The notes under the pieces: model-generated | Databases searched by the model: none | Told to the model about the DNA's origin: nothing | Seen by the model: only the letters and a program-made list of their open reading frames with translations | Shown here: in pieces, positions 1 through 7,440 of the stretch | How positions within the stretch are numbered: position 1 is the first letter of the stretch | Layout: each line of letters opens with the position of its first letter | Source of the DNA: an uncultured Clostridia bacterium | GTDB lineage: Bacteria > Bacillota > Clostridia > TANB77 > CAG-465 | DNA: 10,995 bases | Direction of reading: 5' to 3' | NCBI GenBank assembly: GCA_934162655.1 | Contig: CAKPJL010000030.1 | Location: forward strand, 1-10,995 | Translations under genes and position numbers: made by a program

Positions 1-47
1 TTGATAAAACACTTTTAGAAATAAAACTTAATTTGAAAAAACTTTAA
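1..47 (+). CDS. Possible C-terminal end of a + strand gene entering from the left
   Basis: Reading from base 3, one frame stays open for 14 codons and ends with TAA at 45-47. The tail is D-K-T-L-L-E-I-K-L-N-L-K-K-L, an amphipathic composition that would suit a protein C-terminus. The other two + frames are closed by stops within the first 18 bases. The stretch is too short to identify, and in such AT-rich DNA an open run of this length can occur by chance. If real, the gene would converge on pgeF, and its stop codon would lie inside the hairpin at 43-77. Confidence 0.22.
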   Translation, partial: DKTLLEIKLNLKKL

Positions 48-77
48 ACAAATATACAATAAATATATTTGTTTAAA
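36..77 (-). terminator. Strong hairpin with minus-strand U-tract
   Basis: Bases 43-56 and 64-77 form a perfect 14-bp inverted repeat around the 7-nt loop at 57-63. On the minus strand the stem is followed after one base by six T residues (complement of A36-A41), the arrangement of an intrinsic terminator acting leftward. No T-run follows the stem on the + strand, so it is not symmetrical. The stem is almost entirely A-T, so its strength as a terminator is uncertain. It is the second such element downstream of pgeF. Confidence 0.5.
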
Positions 78-171
78 CTATTAAAACACACTATTTACAA
101 AATGTAAATATATTTTAGATTTTTAGACATAACTAGATGATGTGTGACAAAAAAATAATGATATTATAAGT

Positions 172-218
172 AAAAAACTAACCAAAACAATCACTTAATA
201 TGATTTTTGATTAGTTTT
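172..218 (-). terminator. Probable intrinsic terminator of pgeF
   Basis: Bases 174-187 pair with 205-218 over 14 positions with one mismatch. That position is a G-U wobble in minus-strand RNA but an A-C mismatch in + strand RNA, which favours function on the minus strand. A short inner extension (190-193 with 201-204) narrows the loop to about seven bases. The minus-strand stem runs into six T residues (complement of A172-A177). It sits about 38 nt beyond the pgeF stop, the expected place for the operon's terminator. Confidence 0.6.
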
Positions 219-255
219 AATTTGTTAGTAGATTTACATTAATTTATCTAACTTT

Positions 256-1050
256 TTATTTTAAACTTACCCATGTTGAAAATGTTGCATAATCTTTTTG
301 TTTATTTTTAGTTGCAAATCTATATGAGTAAAAATCAAAGTTATTACAACATGTACAAATATTTGCAACTTGTATATTATCATTTAGAACTCCAAATTTA
401 ATTAAATCTTCCTTTATAACATAAATTAAATCTATATGAAAAGTTTTTAGATCCTCTTCATAACTTATATATTTTTCCTCATTTTTCCAAATTTTGGTAA
501 ACTCTTGCTTAAATTTTTCATCTTTACTACTAAAACAACATTTTCTAATAGATGGACCTATACATACTATTAAGTCTTCTACTTTTGAATTAAATTTGTC
601 TACTAATACTTTTAATGTTTTTAAGTATATTTTACTTAGTACACCCTTCCATCCTGCATGGACATTTGCTACAATATTTTGCTTTGTATCATATATTATT
701 ATCGGATTGCAATCAGCTGTTGTAACAAAATTAGATATATTATCATCAGCTATTATATAAGCATCATATTCTTCTAAATTATAGTTTTCGTACTTATACT
801 TTTCTTTATTTTCATTATTTAATATAAGTATATTATCTGTATGATTTTGTTTTGCCTTATATACTTTTTTATTATCTAGCAATAAATTTTTACATATTAT
901 ATCCTTATTTTTTAATACATTTTTTATACTATCTTTTCCAACACATCTTAAATTTAGAGATGAGTATATACCTGTACTCGCACCTCCATGTCTTAGAGTT
1001 ATACCATGAATTAGTCTATTACTAAATTTATCTAATGCCTTAAAAGTCAA
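256..1050 (-). CDS. pgeF: Peptidoglycan editing factor / YfiH-family purine nucleoside phosphorylase (laccase-domain protein)
   Basis: This is a cytoplasmic metalloenzyme of the YfiH/YlmD/LACC1 family. Members are reported to act on purine nucleosides, and in E. coli PgeF limits misincorporation of L-serine into peptidoglycan precursors. Visible hallmarks, numbered from the TTG at 1050, are RHGGASTGIYSSLNL (20-34), KQNH (67-70), TTADCNP (110-116), HAGWKG (131-136), IGPSIRKCCF (164-173) and CTCCNNFDFYSYR (232-244). The usual zinc ligands are present as H70, C114 and H131. Length (264 aa) is normal or slightly short. The start is uncertain: TTG 1050 has only a weak AGGA 12 nt upstream. The open frame continues upstream through G-N-F-E-Y-L-T-F, a stretch that resembles the family's N-terminus, to an ATC at 1104. 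That ATC lies 6 nt after GAGGTGA (1117-1111) and 1 nt after the addA stop. It is the last gene of the minus-strand operon and is followed by a terminator hairpin. Confidence 0.93.
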   Translation of the reverse strand: MTFKALDKFSNRLIHGITLRHGGASTGIYSSLNLRCVGKDSIKNVLKNKDIICKNLLLDNKKVYKAKQNHTDNILILNNENKEKYKYENYNLEEYDAYIIADDNISNFVTTADCNPIIIYDTKQNIVANVHAGWKGVLSKIYLKTLKVLVDKFNSKVEDLIVCIGPSIRKCCFSSKDEKFKQEFTKIWKNEEKYISYEEDLKTFHIDLIYVIKEDLIKFGVLNDNIQVANICTCCNNFDFYSYRFATKNKQKDYATFSTWVSLK

Positions 1051-1105
1051 ATACTCAAAATTTCCTATTTTATTATGTTTAATAACATCATCTGTATAAT
1101 TGATT

Positions 1106-4100
1106 TTACTTCACCTCTATTTCCTTCCCAAGTTTGAAAGAATAAATATACACTCTTTCAACATTTTTACCTGTTAATTTTTCTAATGCCTCTTTATAAA
1201 TATCTAATTGTTTTTTATAAAGCATAACATATTTTGATTCATCTATTATATTATCTGTTTTAAAATCAACTAATATTAAATTGTCGCCACTTTCGAAGTA
1301 AAGATCTATTACTCCTTGTATAGCTGACTTAGTAAAGCTATTATTTTTTAAAATAAACTCCTTTTCTTTTGAGACACTACTTGATGATATTACCTTTTTT
1401 CCTATATTAGAAATTATAAATTTATATATGCTATCTACTTCTATATATTTAGCATCCTCCTTGCTTATTACATTTTCTTCAACTTTTTTTGATATAAATT
1501 CTTTAATATCTGATTTTTTATTAACACTTTTAAAATCTAATATTTGTAAAATAAAATGTACAAGTGTGCCTTTTCTTGCAGGTGTTATTTTATTTTGTTT
1601 TGCATCTATACATTTTGGAAGTTTATCTAAAATAGAGTATGTAATATCTGTACTTTTTTTAAGTTCACTTACACTCACCCTTTGACTTACCTCTAATGTT
1701 TTTTCTTTATCATCTATAAGTCTATAAAGTATTTTTTCTTTAACTTTTGCAACTTCTTCAAACGGAATATTCTTCTTTAGTTCTTGTAATTTCTCTATAC
1801 TAAATTGCTCCGTTTTTGTTTCTTCGTTTTCAAGGTAGTCCCTATATTTATTTACATCTATTACATTAAAATCAAAATACTTTAAGTAGCTATCATCATT
1901 TTTTATTGCCATTAAAATGTTTTTAATATATGAATCATTTTGCAATACTGCATGTGGATCTACTTTGCCATCAGATGTTTTCATTAAAAAAAGTTCATTA
2001 TTTACTTTTAAGTAATCTTTTAGTGTTCCATATATTATAAGTTTTGATTTTGCTCTTGTAAGTGCTACATATAAAAGCCTTAATTCTTCATTTTTAATTT
2101 CTTTTATTACCTGTTCTTTTATGGCCTGTTTTATAACGGATGGATAACATACATTGTAATTTTTATCTACTATGTTTACACCAATTCCTAAACTAGAATG
2201 AACAACAAATTTATTTTTTATCTCTTTATAGTTATATTTTCTAGAACAATCTGCAAGTATAACAGTATTAAACTCTAATCCTTTTGATTTATGTATAGTC
2301 ATTATTCTTACAACATTTTCCTTTTCCCCTATTGTTTTGGCTTGCATAGTAGAGCTATCAGCTTTATTTTTCATATTGTCAATATATGCTATATATTCAT
2401 TTAAAAAACCACCATTTTGTTTTTCAAAATTAACACACATATCAAGTATTAAATCTAAATTTGCTTTTCTTTGCTTTGCGTTTTCGTCTAGTAAAAACTG
2501 ATAATATATGCCTGTGTTTTGATATAAATCAATTAATAAATTTCCTATTGATACTTTATTTACTTTATTTTCAAAATCCTCTATGAGCTTTACAAACTTT
2601 TTAACTTTTTCTATAAGAATTAGATCATCTTTGGTGGTTGCTAAAAATAACTCTAAACATTCCCATAAATGACAGTTCTTATTTTGATATCTAATTTTTA
2701 CTAATTCGTCTAAGTTAAACCCACCTATAACACTATACATTATAGCAGTTAGATATATATCTTGATACTTATTATCTATTACCCTTAAAAAAGAAAGAAC
2801 AAGCCTTACTTCCTCACTATCAAATATACTACTTGAAACATCTGAAAACACTGGAATAGAATTTTTCTTTAAAACTTCTTCTAAGATACTTGCTTTGCCT
2901 GTTACATTTCTTATAAGAACTACTATATCTTTGTATTGTTTTCCTTCATTTTTTACTAAGTTATCTATCCTTTTTGCAATGAAATTACTCTCTATTTCAA
3001 AGTCCTTTAATTCTTGAATTTCATCTATTTGATCTTCTTTTTCATAATTACTATCTGTTATTAATTCTTTTAAATTTAGTATATTGATTTCTGATTTTTC
3101 ATTTTCAAAGTTATTCTCATTTCCACATTTAAGTACATCAACACCTGTATAGTTTGAGTCTCCGGCGTCCATACTCATTATATTTTCAAATATAAAATTG
3201 ATAGAGTCAATTACACTTTTGCTACTTCTAAAATTCTTTGAAAGAACTATTTTAGTATCATTTTCTGACTTTAAGTCCCCCAAATAAACATCATATTCCA
3301 TACTCTTTTTATTAAATATCTGTGGAGAAGCTTGTCTAAATCTATATATACTTTGCTTAATATCACCTACCATAAATCTATTATTACCAGTCGATATAGT
3401 ATTTAGTATTGCTTCTTGTATAAAACTAGTATCTTGATACTCATCTGTATATATTTCTTCAAATTGATTTATTAGTTCAAATGCAATATCTGTTTTTTTA
3501 CCATCTTTTATTAATAGTGAATATGCAAAATGCTCTATATCTGAAAAATCAATATAGTTTTTTTCTGCTTTGAGCTTTGTATATTCTTCATTAAATCTAT
3601 CTAAAATATAATAGATATATGATATATAAGAATATGCAGATAAGTTTTCTTCTAGTATTTGACTACTTGGAGCATATACTACTTCTTTTATTTTTTTTAT
3701 ATTATCTTTTATAATATTTTTTCTAAAATTAGATATCTCTTCTTTTAATTCTATATTATTTCCAGTGTATCTTGGCATTTTAGCAAACTCAACACTAGAT
3801 ATACATAAAAATAACTTGTCCCAAGAGTTAGCTGAATTTAAAACAATATCTTTTATCTTTTCTTCATCTTCTATTAATGTAAGTCTTATTTTTTCAAAAT
3901 CCTCGTATGATAAAAGTTGACTTTGTTTTTCATCTATTTTTGCTACTATCATTTTTAGCCTATAAATAACATCATCATATATGCTTTTTCCATAATCTAG
4001 ATTATACAAATCAGTATCAAAATTATTTTTATTATATTTTTCTATGTTAGACTTTAGCCATGAAAAAGGCGATTCAAAACATTTTATGTAAGAATAGAGT

Positions 4101-4618
4101 CCTAAAATTTCTTCTATTAAATCCTCTTCTTTGTAATTAAACAACTGCAATAACTTTAATAACTTATCATTTCCTTCATTTTTATATTCGCCTTCTAAAA
4201 CTAAATTAATTGCCTTCATCTCCAACATTAGTCTTTTTGACTCGTCACAAATAATGAAGTTTGGATCTAAGTTTAATTTTTCAAAATTTTTTCTTATAAG
4301 TTTTAGGCAAAATGCGTGAATTGTAGATATATTTGAGTTATTTAGAAGCCTTAACTGTCTTTTTATAAAGCTAGTTTTTTCCTTATTTTTTATTAATTCT
4401 TTTTTTAATCTAATATAGAGTCTATCCTTTAATTCAAGTGCTGAAGCATTAGTAAATGTAACTACTAGTATTTTATCAACATCTATTTCATCTTCTATTA
4501 TTCTTTTTATTACTCTGTCTATTAAAACTGTTGTCTTACCGCTTCCTGCTGAAGCTGATACAAGTATATTTGAATTTCTCTTATTTATAGCACTTTCTTG
4601 TTCATAAGTTTTTGGCAT
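1106..4618 (-). CDS. addA: ATP-dependent helicase/nuclease subunit A (AddA/RexA)
   Basis: This is a UvrD/RecB-type superfamily 1 helicase with a C-terminal RecB-family nuclease. With AddB it resects double-strand DNA breaks for recombination. Numbered from ATG 4618 (1170 aa), the motifs are Walker A SASAGSGKT (21-29), DEYQDT (392-397), GDIKQSIYRFR (418-428), KNFRSS (461-466), MTIHKSKGLEF (773-783) and LLYVALTRAK (848-857). The nuclease domain shows H1021, D1105, VDFKTD (D1118, K1120) and QLDIY (1137-1141), so both activities look intact. Length is typical. ATG 4618 gives the family-typical beginning ('MPKTYEQESAI..RNSNILVSA') but has no adjacent ribosome site. GTG 4660 adds 14 residues and lies only 3 nt after a strong AGGAGG (4669-4664). 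A hairpin separates the two starts. AddB is not next to it: the upstream neighbour is a pilin-like gene ending 10 nt before the GTG. Confidence 0.96.
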   Translation of the reverse strand: MPKTYEQESAINKRNSNILVSASAGSGKTTVLIDRVIKRIIEDEIDVDKILVVTFTNASALELKDRLYIRLKKELIKNKEKTSFIKRQLRLLNNSNISTIHAFCLKLIRKNFEKLNLDPNFIICDESKRLMLEMKAINLVLEGEYKNEGNDKLLKLLQLFNYKEEDLIEEILGLYSYIKCFESPFSWLKSNIEKYNKNNFDTDLYNLDYGKSIYDDVIYRLKMIVAKIDEKQSQLLSYEDFEKIRLTLIEDEEKIKDIVLNSANSWDKLFLCISSVEFAKMPRYTGNNIELKEEISNFRKNIIKDNIKKIKEVVYAPSSQILEENLSAYSYISYIYYILDRFNEEYTKLKAEKNYIDFSDIEHFAYSLLIKDGKKTDIAFELINQFEEIYTDEYQDTSFIQEAILNTISTGNNRFMVGDIKQSIYRFRQASPQIFNKKSMEYDVYLGDLKSENDTKIVLSKNFRSSKSVIDSINFIFENIMSMDAGDSNYTGVDVLKCGNENNFENEKSEINILNLKELITDSNYEKEDQIDEIQELKDFEIESNFIAKRIDNLVKNEGKQYKDIVVLIRNVTGKASILEEVLKKNSIPVFSDVSSSIFDSEEVRLVLSFLRVIDNKYQDIYLTAIMYSVIGGFNLDELVKIRYQNKNCHLWECLELFLATTKDDLILIEKVKKFVKLIEDFENKVNKVSIGNLLIDLYQNTGIYYQFLLDENAKQRKANLDLILDMCVNFEKQNGGFLNEYIAYIDNMKNKADSSTMQAKTIGEKENVVRIMTIHKSKGLEFNTVILADCSRKYNYKEIKNKFVVHSSLGIGVNIVDKNYNVCYPSVIKQAIKEQVIKEIKNEELRLLYVALTRAKSKLIIYGTLKDYLKVNNELFLMKTSDGKVDPHAVLQNDSYIKNILMAIKNDDSYLKYFDFNVIDVNKYRDYLENEETKTEQFSIEKLQELKKNIPFEEVAKVKEKILYRLIDDKEKTLEVSQRVSVSELKKSTDITYSILDKLPKCIDAKQNKITPARKGTLVHFILQILDFKSVNKKSDIKEFISKKVEENVISKEDAKYIEVDSIYKFIISNIGKKVISSSSVSKEKEFILKNNSFTKSAIQGVIDLYFESGDNLILVDFKTDNIIDESKYVMLYKKQLDIYKEALEKLTGKNVERVYIYSFKLGKEIEVK

Positions 4619-4627
4619 AAATATAAT

Positions 4628-4660
4628 GTGGTATATACCAAATAAATTTGTATATACCAC
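4628..4660 (-). promoter_or_regulatory. 11-bp perfect hairpin between the addA Shine-Dalgarno and its ATG
   Basis: Bases 4628-4638 (GTGGTATATAC) and 4650-4660 (GTATATACCAC) are perfect inverted repeats around an 11-nt loop. Three or four further A-T pairs are possible past a bulged base. Each arm contains the palindrome GTATATAC, so the DNA also looks like a double operator. In the mRNA it begins 3 nt after AGGAGG and ends 9 nt before ATG 4618. No T-run follows on the minus strand, so a terminator is unlikely. It could tune addA translation, bring the ribosome site close to the ATG, or bind a regulator; which one is inference. Confidence 0.6.
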
Positions 4661-4662
4661 CT

Positions 4663-4670
4663 ACCTCCTT
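4663..4670 (-). promoter_or_regulatory. Strong Shine-Dalgarno of addA
   Basis: On the minus strand AAGGAGGT follows directly on the TAA (4673-4671) of the 159-aa gene. It is the best ribosome site in the window. It lies 3 nt before GTG 4660 and 45 nt before ATG 4618. If the 33-nt hairpin folds, the distance to the ATG falls to about 12 nt. Confidence 0.75.
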
Positions 4671-5150
4671 TTATAATGTTTCTTTTATTTTCTTACTTAT
4701 TGAAAAATAAGTTTGTTTTTTTATAGTTATTCCTTTTAAATAATATGCATGCAAAGAATTTGAAGCTAGAACATATATATCATCTTCTCCATGCTCCATA
4801 TTACCTTTATTTGATTTTTTAATTCCTAACTTTGATAGATTTACCTTATAAAATTTATTCTCATTATCATCAGAATTTAAACTTAATTCATCTTCGAATT
4901 CTTTTACCTTTGTATCCTCTATTAATGCTTTTACTTCATCTTTAGTAAGTACGCTACTAAAATTATCACTCATACCTTCTATTAAACTTGCAGAAGCTAA
5001 ATCTTCTATTTGTTTTAAATCTTCTAAAAAGCCAGATAAAGAAGCATTTTTTGCATTACTATCTAGTGCTATTACTGCAAGTGAAAGTAACATAGCCGAA
5101 ACTACAATAGTAATTACTAAAACTATCAATGAAATACCACTTTTTTTCAT
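4671..5150 (-). CDS. Short pilin-like protein with class III signal peptide
   Basis: A 159-aa protein that starts MKKSG^ISLIVLVITIVV, a type IV prepilin-like leader with a predicted cut after Gly5, followed by a hydrophobic helix to about residue 29. Residues 30-100 are charged and probably helical at first. Residues 100-155 (FYKVNLSKLG...DDIYVLAS...YYLKG...YFSIS) form a beta-rich domain. The same segment occurs in the two larger neighbours (DLSKLG...DVYIVAY...YYLKG...YFS in the 812-aa protein), so this gene is the shared N-terminal module standing alone. Residue +5 of the mature protein is Val rather than the Glu of major type IV pilins, suggesting a minor or pseudopilin-like role, or a plain membrane anchor. 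An AAGGGG site (5166-5161) lies 10 nt before the ATG. The gene follows the 750-aa gene after 21 nt and precedes addA. Specific function is unknown. Confidence 0.82.
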   Translation of the reverse strand: MKKSGISLIVLVITIVVSAMLLSLAVIALDSNAKNASLSGFLEDLKQIEDLASASLIEGMSDNFSSVLTKDEVKALIEDTKVKEFEDELSLNSDDNENKFYKVNLSKLGIKKSNKGNMEHGEDDIYVLASNSLHAYYLKGITIKKQTYFSISKKIKETL

Positions 5151-5171
5151 AATAAATATTCCCCTTAAAAA

Positions 5172-7424
5172 TTATTTTATATAAAGTATGGCTCTACATC
5201 CTATAACAGAATTTGGCTCTGTTTGTTTTGTACTCCTAGAAGCTAGCAGAAGGTATATATCTTTTGAGCCATAATATCCACCTCTAAATACAGCTTGCCC
5301 ATCATATTTTTCAGTAGTAAACTCTGCCACATTTCCTGCTAAATCATAAATATTATTTGTAACATAATTCTCATTACTTCCTGTATTTTTTCTACTTCCT
5401 GAAAAATTTCCCATTTTAATATTATTATCTGTTTTTTCAACTACATTATATTTTCCAAGTGCTAGCCAATTCATAAGAGTATCATATGCTTTTGCTGTAA
5501 TTAAAGTGCTTTTACAATCGCTAAGATCATACATTGAATTTGCAAGTTCAATTGCTTTACTTCCTCCACCACTCCAAGGCACTTTATTTTTTACAGATTT
5601 CGGCACTAATGTTATGTTGTCTATTGATATCTCATATCTAGAAACATAAAAACCCCCATATTTTTTAACACTTTCTTCTATTTGGCTATCAAGACTGTTT
5701 GTTTCTTTAAATAACTCTTCATTTGTTATTAAGGAATTTTTAAAAGTAGCAATACTACCAACTCCAAAATTATACCTTTCAAATTTAACACTATTATTAT
5801 CAACAGGAACCCACACAAATTCATTATATCTTGTATTTTGTGTAGTTGTATCAGATATTACAAACCCTGTATCAATATTTCCAACAGTATGCTCAAATCC
5901 ATTTGGAATATAAGGGTTATAATATCTAGAGTCCTCTTTTGATTTTACACCATTATTAGTAGTATAGGGAACTATTAGGTTTATCACTCTTGTAATTGAA
6001 TTATTAGTTTTTACCCTAATATAAATTTTATTTTCAACTGTTTCTATATTATTTAAAGTAATTATAGATTTATCTGTAAAATCATATTTTCCATATATTC
6101 TATTTTCAGTACTTCCATACTCCATTGTACCATTAATTGAATTATCCCCATAAAATGCAATATTTAATGCATCATTTGATATATAAGATATTGAGTAATA
6201 TACTTCATTACTTACAGCAGTATTAATATAATAAATACTAGATTCATTAAGTGCATTATCTATTATAATTAATTTTATTTTAGTAACTTCTTTTGGTATA
6301 TCAAAAGCTATCTTGCCGCTCTCATCTCTTTGTGCAACTTTTCCATTATAAGATAAATATATTTGTGTAATTGCATTTCCACTAGAAAAATATTTAGTTT
6401 CTCCATATCCTCCATCCATTCTATCTTTTGTAGAGTAATACTCATATCTTATTTCTTTTATTCCACTATAATTATCTGAGGCATCAAAAGTAACATGATT
6501 TTTATCATTATTTAAGCTTACCACATCAACTGATGCTTCATCCATCTTTGGACTTTCTAAGTCTACATTTGCAAGTGATACTTTTACTTTTGCTAAAATA
6601 TTTTGACTTGAATCTTTTTTTATAATTTCTATATATTTTTCATTCAATGATAAGCTATTAAATTTTTGAATGTCGTTTAAATCAAATGTACTTTCTGAGG
6701 CACTATCTACTACAATACCATTTTTATTTTCACTAATTAGACTATCAAAATATATAGTGTTATTAACTAAAGGATTTGTTTTTAATAAAACTTCCTTTTG
6801 GTTAAAAGAAATATATATTTTCTCTCCCTCATTTACTATTGTATCTATTGTTATACCAAGTTTGTTTGTCCACTCGTTTGTTGCTTTTGTAACTTTTAAA
6901 CTTTCTACTATTTGAGTTTGAGAAGTAGATAAATCTACGCTTATTTCATTTTCTCTTAAATTTTTACTTCCATTTATTTTTGAGCTTATAGAAAAAAACT
7001 TCTTTCCCTTAGCACTAATACCGTTTTTTGAATAAACATTAAGAGATGGTATTGCTGCAATGTATATTCCATCTTCTATCTGTCTATCAATTCCTAATAG
7101 TTCATTATTTATTATAAAAAATCCTACTGAGTTATCATCATTATTATAAGCAAGCTCTATAATAAATTCTTCCCTTAAACTACTATCTATTTGATTTAAT
7201 ATTTCTTCTTTACTATATATAGTAGTTCCTTCTTCATATGGTGTATTATTTTCTACATAATACAATCTTAATTTATCTTCAACCGCTAGAATTTCTTCTG
7301 CAAATTTTGTAATTCTAGAATTTGCTACTACATTTGATATACCAGCAATAGACGCACTTATCAAAATAAGTGCAACTACTATGGTAATCACAAGAGCAAA
7401 GACTGTAATACCTTCTTTTCTCAT
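5172..7424 (-). CDS. Pilin-like surface protein with Ig-like region and FGE/SUMF1-like C-terminal domain
   Basis: A 750-aa predicted surface protein. It begins MRKEG^ITVFALVITIVV (cut after Gly5; hydrophobic helix about 6-29; mature residue 5 is Ala). The shared pilin-like beta module follows, to about 150. Residues 175-485 are beta-rich: 'EWTNKLGITI' (184-193), then an Ig-like stretch with 'DASDNYSGIKEIRYEYY' (314-330) and 'IPKEVTKIKLIIIDN' (376-390). Residues about 503-750 resemble the formylglycine-generating-enzyme/sulfatase-modifying-factor fold: NEFVWVPVD (534-542), KKYGGFYVSRYE (587-598), NIYDLAGNVAEF (691-702), RGGYYGS (714-720), ASRS (728-731) and IGCRAILYIK at the end. The catalytic cysteines of true FGE are not seen; only C637 and C743 are present. 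The fold is therefore more likely a ligand-binding, C-type-lectin-like domain. ATG 7424 has AAGGA 6 nt upstream and gives a leader like its neighbours. ATG 7439 (755 aa) lacks a ribosome site. It is collinear with the 812-aa gene ahead of it. Confidence 0.85.
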   Translation of the reverse strand: MRKEGITVFALVITIVVALILISASIAGISNVVANSRITKFAEEILAVEDKLRLYYVENNTPYEEGTTIYSKEEILNQIDSSLREEFIIELAYNNDDNSVGFFIINNELLGIDRQIEDGIYIAAIPSLNVYSKNGISAKGKKFFSISSKINGSKNLRENEISVDLSTSQTQIVESLKVTKATNEWTNKLGITIDTIVNEGEKIYISFNQKEVLLKTNPLVNNTIYFDSLISENKNGIVVDSASESTFDLNDIQKFNSLSLNEKYIEIIKKDSSQNILAKVKVSLANVDLESPKMDEASVDVVSLNNDKNHVTFDASDNYSGIKEIRYEYYSTKDRMDGGYGETKYFSSGNAITQIYLSYNGKVAQRDESGKIAFDIPKEVTKIKLIIIDNALNESSIYYINTAVSNEVYYSISYISNDALNIAFYGDNSINGTMEYGSTENRIYGKYDFTDKSIITLNNIETVENKIYIRVKTNNSITRVINLIVPYTTNNGVKSKEDSRYYNPYIPNGFEHTVGNIDTGFVISDTTTQNTRYNEFVWVPVDNNSVKFERYNFGVGSIATFKNSLITNEELFKETNSLDSQIEESVKKYGGFYVSRYEISIDNITLVPKSVKNKVPWSGGGSKAIELANSMYDLSDCKSTLITAKAYDTLMNWLALGKYNVVEKTDNNIKMGNFSGSRKNTGSNENYVTNNIYDLAGNVAEFTTEKYDGQAVFRGGYYGSKDIYLLLASRSTKQTEPNSVIGCRAILYIK

Positions 7425-7440
7425 ACTTTTTCCTTTCATG

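Noticed and set aside
92..110. Small inverted repeat TATTTAC-N5-GTAAATA as an operator
   Set aside because: Seven-base A-T palindromes are common at this base composition, and no promoter is clearly positioned next to it.
1..255. Riboswitch, tRNA or CRISPR repeats in the left intergenic region
   Set aside because: No conserved riboswitch core, cloverleaf or regularly spaced repeats could be seen; only the two hairpins stand out.
494..760. 88-codon + strand open frame inside pgeF
   Set aside because: It lies antisense to conserved YfiH motifs, has no ribosome site and no recognisable protein; it is a shadow of the real gene.
1428..1685. 85-codon + strand open frame inside addA
   Set aside because: It is antisense to the AddA nuclease region, and its Leu/Ser/Phe-rich translation is typical of reverse-frame reading of AT-rich genes.
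4628..4660. Intrinsic terminator between the pilin-like genes and addA
   Set aside because: The stem is strong, but no T-run follows it on either strand, and it lies between the addA ribosome site and ATG.
6670..6915. 81-codon + strand open frame inside the 750-aa gene
   Set aside because: It is opposite a continuous, paralogue-supported coding sequence, with no ribosome site or family resemblance.
5172..7424. An active formylglycine-generating enzyme or sulfatase maturase
   Set aside because: The domain signature fits the fold, but the catalytic cysteine pair is missing, and no sulfatase gene is nearby.
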